Shown here: piece after piece, positions 1-4,809 of the stretch
Layout: each line of letters opens with the position of its first letter
How positions within the stretch are numbered: the first letter of the stretch is position 1
Notes under the pieces: generated by a model
What the model saw: only the letters and a program-made list of their open reading frames with translations
The model's database searches: none
Told to the model about the DNA's origin: nothing
Source of the DNA: Patescibacteria group bacterium
GTDB lineage: Bacteria; Patescibacteriota; Minisyncoccia; Phycocordibacterales; PALSA-1337
Direction: 5' to 3'
DNA: 6,623 bases
Assembly (NCBI GenBank): GCA_023487965.1
Contig: JAMDBV010000015.1
Span: 1-6,623, forward strand
Position numbers and translations under genes: made by a program

Positions 1-199
1 AACCTGTGTATGTACGAACCTCCTCACCTGATTTTTTCTTGGCTGATACATCACTGAGAGATGCGTTCACGATTGTGACATGATTAACCTCCTTATTATT
101 TTTCGTGAAGTTCGTCGAATTTTTGCCGAGAATAATACCAGCCGCTTGCGATGCGATACGACCGATCTTTTTGCCTTGTGCGTCTATAGTGTAATTCAT
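1..199 (-). CDS. rplM: 50S ribosomal protein L13, N-terminal part (cut by window edge)
   Basis: Reading the minus strand from the ATG at 199-197 gives 66 residues beginning MNYTIDAQGKKIGRIAS and open at the left edge. The block YTIDAQGKKIGRIASQAAGI followed by LGK matches the conserved start of L13 (Y-x-IDA-x-GK-x-LGRLAS...LxGK), and HVTIVNAS fits the next conserved strand (VVVINA). L13 binds 23S rRNA early in assembly of the large subunit. The start codon lies one base after the rplQ stop (TAA T ATG), so it is co-transcribed and probably translationally coupled. No Shine-Dalgarno sequence is visible. The L13 N-terminus is short, without the leader seen in many bacteria. A plausible next gene outside the window is rpsI (S9), the usual partner of rplM. 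The rest of the protein is not visible. Confidence 0.92.
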   Translation of the reverse strand, partial: MNYTIDAQGKKIGRIASQAAGIILGKNSTNFTKNNKEVNHVTIVNASLSDVSAKKKSGEEVRTYTG

Positions 200-200
200 A

Positions 201-551
201 TTATACAAATTCAATTATTGCCATAGCCGCGCCGTCGGTATCTCTCTCTGGCATCTTGATAATTCTGGTATAACCACCATTTCTCGATGTATACTTGGGC
301 GCCAATGTGGCAAAAAGAGTTTTGGTTTCAGCCGTACCACGCAATCTCGACACAATGAGACGTCGATTCGCCAATGTATCTACTTTTGCCTTTGTAACCA
401 ATTTTTCTACATATGGACGCAATTCGCGAGCCTTGGCCAAGGTCGTTGTAATTCTATTGCTGCGGACCAAATTGCGCGCCAATGAACACATAAGCGCATT
501 TCGCTGATTTTTCTCTCTACCAAATTTTCTTTTGTTATTGGCGTGCCTCAT
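201..551 (-). CDS. rplQ: 50S ribosomal protein L17
   Basis: This 116-residue protein has the normal length of a short L17. It starts with the diagnostic MRH, then KFGREKNQRNAL (about residues 9-20). The family core RITTTLAKARELRPYVEKLVT lies at about 33-53, and the C-terminal GGYTRIIK (92-99) is followed by GAAMAIIEFV at the end. L17 is a large-subunit protein at the exit-tunnel side of 23S rRNA. It directly follows rpoA, the classical end of the bacterial alpha operon, with a one-base gap (rpoA TAA, T, then ATG), and rplM follows with the same spacing. No Shine-Dalgarno motif precedes the ATG; ribosomes finishing rpoA may simply restart here. Start and stop are unambiguous and no family block is missing. 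Confidence 0.97.
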   Translation of the reverse strand: MRHANNKRKFGREKNQRNALMCSLARNLVRSNRITTTLAKARELRPYVEKLVTKAKVDTLANRRLIVSRLRGTAETKTLFATLAPKYTSRNGGYTRIIKMPERDTDGAAMAIIEFV

Positions 552-552
552 A

Positions 553-1518
553 TTATTGCTTCAAGCTTAGACCGTATTGGGCCAATAATTTCTTGATCTC
601 CTGCATACCCTTGGCACCCAGACCGTCAACATCCATAAGATCGGTCTCGCGCTTGCGTGCCAAACCGCCCAACGTTCTTATATTGGCGTTTGACAATGCC
701 TTGGTGGTGCGCGACGATAGACCAAACGTATCGATCCTCGTCTTCATAAGTTCAACGTCGGATTCCGGTTTCTTCTCCGTCTGTTCATCCTTGATCTCAT
801 CGATCACGCTTTCTGACACAGTCTCTTCCTCCTTGAACCCTACGATGGCTTTGAGCTGAGAGATCATGAGCGATATCGACTTTTCTAGGGCCTCGCGCGG
901 TGTCATCGTACCATCAGTTTCCACAGTCAATCGAAGACGGTTGAAATCTGTACGGTCACCGACGCGCATATTCTCTACTTCATAATTGGCCTTACGAATC
1001 GGCGTAAAAGCGGCATCAAGAGCGATAGAACCGATCTCGACACGATCTTTACGCAACACATCCTTCGATACGAAACCCAGACCATTCTCGACATTCATCT
1101 CTATTTCCAACTCCGCGTTCTTATTTGTAAGAGTAGCGATATGCAATTCCGGATTGAGGATTTCAACTTGACCGGGCACCTCGATATCTTTGGCTGTAAC
1201 TGTACTCTCGCCTTTTGCTTTTATGGTTATAACCTGCGGTTCATCCGATGTCAGTTTGACGCGCAATCTCTTGAGGGCAAGAAGGATAGTGATGACATCT
1301 TCCTTCACTCCGTCAATAGCGGAGAATTCATGTTCAACACCTTTTATCTTTACATGCGTAATTGCCGCTCCGGAAATTGATGATAGGATTATGCGGCGCA
1401 ATGAATTGCCAAGTGTATGGCCGTAGCCCGGATAGAGGCCGTCTATCTCATACACTCCGCTGTTTCCCTCTTCGCGGACAACCTTTGGCTGTGATGGCAA
1501 GATGATTTCGTAGTTCAT
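553..1518 (-). CDS. rpoA: DNA-directed RNA polymerase subunit alpha
   Basis: This 321-residue alpha subunit is close to the usual length. The N-terminal dimerisation and assembly domain (about 1-228) contains PGYGHTLGNSLRRIILSSI (30-48), then GAAIT and HEFSAIDGVKEDV (63-75), all hallmark alpha blocks. An acidic, lysine-rich linker spans about 229-257. The C-terminal domain (about 260-320) has two helix-hairpin-helix-like elements: GLSSRTTKALSNANI (266-280) and GLGAKGMQEIKKLL (299-312). By alignment with E. coli from memory, R270 corresponds to the DNA-contacting R265, whereas N268, C269 and S299 are replaced by K, A and G; G296, K298 and E302 are kept. UP-element recognition may therefore differ from E. 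coli. The gene lies between rpsD (51-nt gap, the second-widest in the ribosomal run) and rplQ (one base). A weak promoter-like sequence precedes the ATG. Confidence 0.98.
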   Translation of the reverse strand: MNYEIILPSQPKVVREEGNSGVYEIDGLYPGYGHTLGNSLRRIILSSISGAAITHVKIKGVEHEFSAIDGVKEDVITILLALKRLRVKLTSDEPQVITIKAKGESTVTAKDIEVPGQVEILNPELHIATLTNKNAELEIEMNVENGLGFVSKDVLRKDRVEIGSIALDAAFTPIRKANYEVENMRVGDRTDFNRLRLTVETDGTMTPREALEKSISLMISQLKAIVGFKEEETVSESVIDEIKDEQTEKKPESDVELMKTRIDTFGLSSRTTKALSNANIRTLGGLARKRETDLMDVDGLGAKGMQEIKKLLAQYGLSLKQ

Positions 1519-1524
1519 ATGCTT

Positions 1525-1553
1525 GTTATAAAAATAGATTATTAATATTACAT
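1525..1553 (-). promoter_or_regulatory. possible weak internal promoter before rpoA
   Basis: The 51-nt gap between rpsD and rpoA is strongly AT-rich. On the minus strand it holds TATAAC (1530-1525), which differs from the -10 consensus only at its last base and lies six bases before the rpoA ATG. A 17-nt spacer places ATGTAA at the -35 position, which is a poor match. If used, the transcript would begin at about the start codon. AT-rich DNA produces such boxes by chance, so this is only a candidate. Confidence 0.25.
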
Positions 1554-1569
1554 GAAATAATGAATATGT

Positions 1570-2175
1570 CTAGCGCGTGTAGAATTCCAGCACCGAACGC
1601 ACATCGAATAGAAGTTCGCTGGTATCGGCCACATTTGGCGCACCGACAATTTCGATTTGTTTGGTAGAAGCGTCATACTTCATCCAGGCCGGACGAGGTG
1701 TCGTATCATTCGATTCAACCGTTTTCAATACACCGTGATTCCTACTACCTTCACGGATCGCAATAATATCTCCGACCCTGACTGACACCGACGGCACTCT
1801 TACCTTTCGGCCGTTAACTGTAAAATGACCGTGTGATACCATCTGCCTCGCCGCCGAACGGGTTGGGGCTAGATTGGCTCGCAAAATGACATTGTCCAAT
1901 CGGCTCTCGAGAGCACCCAGCAAATTCTTTGCATTATCTCCGGTAGTTTCCAAGGCCTTCATGACATAGTTTCTGAATTGTCCGCTAGATACACCGTAGC
2001 TATAGCGAGCTTTCTGTTTTTCGAGCATTTGTCGGCCATATTCGCTCTTACCACCTCGTGGACCCTGCTTGCCACGGCGCTTCTGCGCGCGAAAAGCAAA
2101 CTTCTGACTTTGAGTCTTGCGGAATACTGGCACTCCCAAATATCTTGCTCTTTTGTATCTTGGACCGATTTGCAT
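1570..2175 (-). CDS. rpsD: 30S ribosomal protein S4
   Basis: This 201-residue protein has typical S4 length. It opens with MQIGPRYKRARYLGVPVF, an S4 N-terminal pattern (GP-x-x-KxxRxLG). The block SEYGRQMLEKQKARYSYGV follows at 44-62. The S4 RNA-binding domain occupies about 91-150, with SRLDNVILRANLAPTRSAAR (91-110), QMVSHGHFTVNGRKV (111-125) and VGDII. The C-terminus VLEFYTR matches the usual (I/V)VEFYSR ending. S4 is a primary 16S rRNA binder that nucleates assembly of the 30S body. The N-terminal region has no cysteines, so this is the zinc-free form. The gene starts six bases after rpsK with no Shine-Dalgarno site. S4 autoregulates the alpha operon in E. coli, but no such mRNA structure can be recognised here. 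Confidence 0.97.
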   Translation of the reverse strand: MQIGPRYKRARYLGVPVFRKTQSQKFAFRAQKRRGKQGPRGGKSEYGRQMLEKQKARYSYGVSSGQFRNYVMKALETTGDNAKNLLGALESRLDNVILRANLAPTRSAARQMVSHGHFTVNGRKVRVPSVSVRVGDIIAIREGSRNHGVLKTVESNDTTPRPAWMKYDASTKQIEIVGAPNVADTSELLFDVRSVLEFYTR

Positions 2176-2181
2176 TGTATT

Positions 2182-2607
2182 TTATACGCGCCTTGGCTTC
2201 TTGGGCTTGGGACCATTGTGCGGTACCGGCGTCTGGTCTTTTATTGAATTGATAATAAATCCCTTGCTAATGAATCCGCGAATTGCCGATTCACGGCCGG
2301 AACCAACGCCTTTTACTACAACGTCGATCTCGCGCAGACCAACAGCTTGGGCTTTCTCGGCGAGAACCTCTCCAACCTTGGCGGCAGCAAAAGGAGTACC
2401 TTTCTTGGCACCCCTGAAACCCGCCGATCCGCTCGAATTCCACATGAGAGCATTCCCACGCTTGTCTGTAAGAAGAAGTTTCGTATTGTTGTACGTTGAT
2501 TGCACGTACAATACACCGCTGTCTACTTTGCGTTTCGAAGCGCCGGCCGACTTTGCCTTTACTTCGGTATCACCACCCTGAGTTGTTACAATTCGCTTTT
2601 TTCCCAT
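2182..2607 (-). CDS. rpsK: 30S ribosomal protein S11
   Basis: This 141-residue protein is slightly longer than the usual 125-130 because of a charged N-terminal tail (about 1-28, MGKKRIVTTQ then lysine-rich). The S11 core begins at VDSGVLYVQSTYNNTKLLLTD by about residue 47. It continues with GNALMWNSSGSAGFRGAKKG and TPFAAAKVGE (51-80), VVVKGVGSGRESAIRG (96-111) and the conserved end DQTPVPHNGPKPKKPRRV (124-141). S11 forms part of the 30S platform near the E site. In the usual PHNGCRPPKRRRV ending the cysteine is replaced by proline here. The gene lies 11 bases after rpsM and six before rpsD. The bases before the ATG (TATAATCAA) resemble a -10 box, but the three-base distance would put the transcript start inside the coding region. 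Confidence 0.97.
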   Translation of the reverse strand: MGKKRIVTTQGGDTEVKAKSAGASKRKVDSGVLYVQSTYNNTKLLLTDKRGNALMWNSSGSAGFRGAKKGTPFAAAKVGEVLAEKAQAVGLREIDVVVKGVGSGRESAIRGFISKGFIINSIKDQTPVPHNGPKPKKPRRV

Positions 2608-2618
2608 TTGATTATATT

Positions 2619-2999
2619 TTATGTCTTTTCTTCTTTTCGTTTACCTGAGCCCATTGTCTTTCTGACGTTGCCTCTTACTGTTCTGGAATTGGTCTTTGTC
2701 CTCTGTCCGCGAACAGGCAAATGCCTAGAATGTCTCATGCCACGATATGTCTTGATATCCTTGAGTCTCTTGACATTGGATGCAACCTCACGCTTGAGAT
2801 CACCCTCTATTTTGTATGATTCAACAAGCTTTCTGACGGCGTTTTCCTCATCAACGGAGAGCTCGCTTGGCTTCTTGTTCGCCGCAACCTTTGTCTGTCC
2901 GAGTATATACAGCGCCCTCGATGGTCCAATGCCGTATATAGTCGTAAGGGCTATTTTCATTTGCTTATTCTCTGGCAATGTTATACCTAAGATTCTCAT
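2619..2999 (-). CDS. rpsM: 30S ribosomal protein S13
   Basis: This 126-residue protein has normal S13 length. It begins MRILGITLPENKQMKIALTT and carries the helix-two-turn-helix signature YGIGPSRA at 22-29. The basic C-terminal block YRGMRHSRHLPVRGQRTKTN (85-104), followed by SRTVRG, is the S13 family signature that contacts 16S rRNA and the tRNA in the P site. The lysine-rich tail ends in EEKT. The gene follows rpmJ after a 20-nt AT-rich gap and precedes rpsK by 11 bases, the common bacterial order infA-rpmJ-rpsM-rpsK-rpsD. The sequence before the start (CATAAAGAAATG) has at most a weak purine run and no real Shine-Dalgarno site. Confidence 0.97.
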   Translation of the reverse strand: MRILGITLPENKQMKIALTTIYGIGPSRALYILGQTKVAANKKPSELSVDEENAVRKLVESYKIEGDLKREVASNVKRLKDIKTYRGMRHSRHLPVRGQRTKTNSRTVRGNVRKTMGSGKRKEEKT

Positions 3000-3019
3000 T
3001 TCTTTATGATTTTTATATA

Positions 3020-3136
3020 TTATCCTTGTCTTTGTTTATGACGTGGATTTGACTTGCAAATAACATACAAATACTTGCCGCGTCTTACGGTTTTGCATTT
3101 TGCACATATTTTTTTAACGGATGCTTTGACTTTCAT
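3020..3136 (-). CDS. rpmJ: 50S ribosomal protein L36, zinc-binding form
   Basis: A short open frame from ATG 3136-3134 to TAA 3022-3020 encodes 38 residues, the usual L36 length. It starts [19 protein letters not shown] and ends NPRHKQRQG, as in canonical L36. The four zinc ligands are intact: C11, C14, C27 and H33 (C-x2-C-x12-C-x5-H), so this is the zinc-ribbon form and not the cysteine-free paralogue. L36 is a tiny late-assembling protein of the large subunit. It lies ten bases after infA and 20 before rpsM, its standard position. No Shine-Dalgarno motif is visible in the upstream TTTTTTCAAA. The match is recognisable over nearly the full length, so a shadow frame can be excluded. Confidence 0.95.
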   Translation of the reverse strand: MKVKASVKKICAKCKTVRRGKYLYVICKSNPRHKQRQG

Positions 3137-3146
3137 TTTGAAAAAA

Positions 3147-3368
3147 TTATATACGGCGAACAATTCTTGCTTTGCCGCCATATTGATCTAGCTCAACCTC
3201 TACCTTGTCGCCTACCAAGACTCGGATTCTATTCATCTTCATCTTGCCCGCTAAATACGCCAATATCCTTTCTCCGGATGTATCCAGAATTATTCGAAAA
3301 TGCGTATCAGGTAATGCCTCCTCGACAATGCCGGTTGCTATTTGTTTTTGACTTTGCGCAATATTCAT
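3147..3368 (-). CDS. infA: translation initiation factor IF-1
   Basis: This 73-residue protein matches IF-1 in length and fold. It is a single S1-like OB domain with [17 protein letters not shown] (13-29), [20 protein letters not shown] (38-57) and the end ARIVRRI. Family equivalents are V-x-E-x-LPNxMFRVxL, ISGKMRKNYIRIL-x-GDKV and GRIxxR. IF-1 binds the 30S A site and works with IF-2 and IF-3 during initiation. The N-terminus ([10 protein letters not shown]) is a variant of the common MAKED leader. The gene follows a 59-nt gap holding a good promoter and heads the ribosomal run; rpmJ is ten bases downstream. The expected 5' leader is only about 13 nt and has no Shine-Dalgarno site. The usual upstream genes secY, adk and map are absent. 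Confidence 0.96.
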   Translation of the reverse strand: MNIAQSQKQIATGIVEEALPDTHFRIILDTSGERILAYLAGKMKMNRIRVLVGDKVEVELDQYGGKARIVRRI

Positions 3369-3387
3369 GCTTTGTGCGCGTTTCCGT

Positions 3388-3417
3388 ATGATAGCAAAAA
3401 AGCCCTAATAAAGTCAA
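3388..3417 (-). promoter_or_regulatory. promoter of the infA ribosomal operon
   Basis: On the minus strand, TTGACT (3417-3412; five of six bases match the sigma-70 -35 consensus) is followed by an 18-nt spacer and TATCAT (3393-3388; five of six). TGC directly before the -10 makes it an extended -10 (TGCTATCAT). The transcript should start near 3381, giving a leader of about 13 nt before the infA ATG. It lies in the only clear intergenic break between the unknown membrane-protein gene and the ribosomal run. No terminator hairpin is visible in the same gap, so read-through from upstream remains possible. Confidence 0.72.
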
Positions 3418-3427
3418 GTGCCATATC

Positions 3428-4777
3428 CTATTTTTCTACTATTATGTTGATCTTATCCTTATTGGTGGGGATTCTGGCCCATGGCGGTACTACTTGGCCG
3501 GATGTCTTTTCCAGGTTAATGATAGGTGAATATTGTCGCATTATCTTATCGGAACTGCCGAGAGGTAATCCGGCCAATTTGGTTTTGAGTTCATCAACCG
3601 GCACCTGACCGTGAATCGTGATGTCACCGCTTATCTGAGCCACCAAAGTGTTTCCCTTGGACGGGGAAAATTCTTTGGGATTGTTTATAACAAATGATAG
3701 TTTTTCCAATCCAGGTACAGTATATGGCATACCCTTGAATGAATCGATGTTGGCATCACCAGCAAGTTTTCTCACCAACTGATCCTTATTTAGGAGAACG
3801 CCATAGGCGTTGCCTGAAATAGATACGGTCGCCTCACCCGCCTTATTACCACCTATTATGACGGGATTGTAGTTGATAATAAATCCATTATCATACATAA
3901 CAGTATCTGCGCCGGCCGATCCCTTGATCTCACCCATAAGCTTCAGAGCAAGCATCGATTGCAGTGATTTGGTTGTCGAAGCCAATGTATCCTTGTCGAC
4001 AACCTTCTTTGTACCTGAAAATCCTCCGGTAAAGCTCGAATACTGCTTGCCGTATATGGTTGTATACTTATCGGTGCCTTTGTAAGCGACTACATTATAT
4101 TTCTCTGGTGCATTCGCTATAGCCACATTGTATTCCGCCCCAGCCGTATCCGCCATTACCTCCGCATTTATCTTGCCTGGAATGATATTCGTGCCCGACT
4201 TGCTATAGCCGGGAATCATTATAGAACTAGTAAGGCGATATACATTGCCATTACCGCTATCGAAACGTGTTCCGGCGATCAAGCGTCGTGCCGTAGGACT
4301 ATATGCGTTGTAGACAGTCATCATACCCTTGGCTTTGGTCTCTGTCTTTGGACCGTCAGTCGCCGGAACATTGATAGTGACACTGTCCGTCGCTGTCGCA
4401 ACCGCGTACAGCTGTGAATCCGGTTTATCGGTCGTGTTGAAAACGTAATTGGCATTTACATTAACCTCGACACTTCTCGGCACAATCGTAAATACGGCAC
4501 GGGCGAATATTGATGATATGTAGTATCCGCCAACTCCAAGTATTACCAACACGCCCAACGACACGAGGATCGGCTTCGGATTCCATGATCGACTGGTTCT
4601 CGCGCGACTCTTCTCGATCGGTGGCGGTGAAATCGGCATTACCTTCTTTATCGGTACTTCACGACCACGGAATTCTTTCTTAGTCTTACCCGTCGTCTCG
4701 CCGACATCCTCATCGAGAGGAATATCTCGAATGCTTCGCTTCATATTTGGCACTATGTCTTCGACTTTTCTAGGCAT
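3428..4777 (-). CDS. single-pass membrane protein with baseplate-J-like external region, function unknown
   Basis: This is a 449-residue protein. Residues 1-66 form a charged, proline-containing tail with the short segment RSIRDIPLDEDV (15-26). One hydrophobic segment spans about 69-92 (PILVSLGVLVILGVGGYYIS), preceded by arginine and lysine; together these suggest a cytoplasmic N-terminus and an external C-terminus. Residues about 150-250 read like the region that annotation pipelines label 'baseplate J-like': GMMTVYNAYSPTARRLIAGT, RFDSGNGNVYRL, IMIPGY, IIPGKINAEVMADTAGAEYNV and a later FTGGFSG. The remainder (about 260-449) looks beta-rich and ends with VVPPWARIPTNKDKINIIVEK. The protein has no cysteine and no enzyme motif I can recognise. 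It is most likely an envelope protein, not a phage part: no other phage genes are present. It follows the FtsA/PilM-like gene by 32 nt, which suggests a PilN-like partner. Function is inferred only from layout. Confidence 0.85.
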   Translation of the reverse strand: MPRKVEDIVPNMKRSIRDIPLDEDVGETTGKTKKEFRGREVPIKKVMPISPPPIEKSRARTSRSWNPKPILVSLGVLVILGVGGYYISSIFARAVFTIVPRSVEVNVNANYVFNTTDKPDSQLYAVATATDSVTINVPATDGPKTETKAKGMMTVYNAYSPTARRLIAGTRFDSGNGNVYRLTSSIMIPGYSKSGTNIIPGKINAEVMADTAGAEYNVAIANAPEKYNVVAYKGTDKYTTIYGKQYSSFTGGFSGTKKVVDKDTLASTTKSLQSMLALKLMGEIKGSAGADTVMYDNGFIINYNPVIIGGNKAGEATVSISGNAYGVLLNKDQLVRKLAGDANIDSFKGMPYTVPGLEKLSFVINNPKEFSPSKGNTLVAQISGDITIHGQVPVDELKTKLAGLPLGSSDKIMRQYSPIINLEKTSGQVVPPWARIPTNKDKINIIVEK

Positions 4778-4784
4778 TTGTCAC

Positions 4785-4790
4785 ATTATA
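4785..4790 (-). promoter_or_regulatory. consensus -10 box seven bases before a start codon (leaderless promoter candidate)
   Basis: On the minus strand the sequence reads TATAAT GTGACAA ATG. A perfect -10 hexamer at 4790-4785 is followed by seven bases and then the start codon of the 449-residue membrane protein. Transcription would begin at about 4778-4777, so the mRNA would have essentially no leader. No good -35 box is present: 17-nt spacing gives ATGATG, which lies over the end of the upstream gene. The absence of any Shine-Dalgarno site fits leaderless translation. Confidence 0.5.
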
Positions 4791-4809
4791 ACCGATAATT
4801 TGGCATTCA

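Noticed and set aside
2608..2616. TATAAT just before rpsK as a promoter
   Set aside because: It lies three bases before the ATG, so transcription would start inside the coding region; it is within an AT-rich junction of a tight operon.
2117..3009. Longer plus-strand open frames opposite rpsK, rpsM and rpsD
   Set aside because: They lie entirely or largely antisense to well-supported ribosomal genes, resemble no family I know, and are explained by codon bias on the opposite strand.
3000..3019. S4-binding pseudoknot (alpha operon leader) before rpsM
   Set aside because: The gap is only 20 nt and AT-rich, with no room for the nested E. coli-type structure, and rpmJ precedes it closely.
3369..3430. 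Rho-independent terminator after the membrane-protein gene
   Set aside because: The T-run in GGGCTTTTTTGC has no stable GC-rich stem in front of it; the sequence is better explained as the spacer of the infA promoter.
3428..4777. Prophage or tail-like injection system suggested by the baseplate-J-like region
   Set aside because: No other phage structural, lysis or integration genes are present, the protein has a membrane anchor, and the neighbours are housekeeping genes on the same strand.
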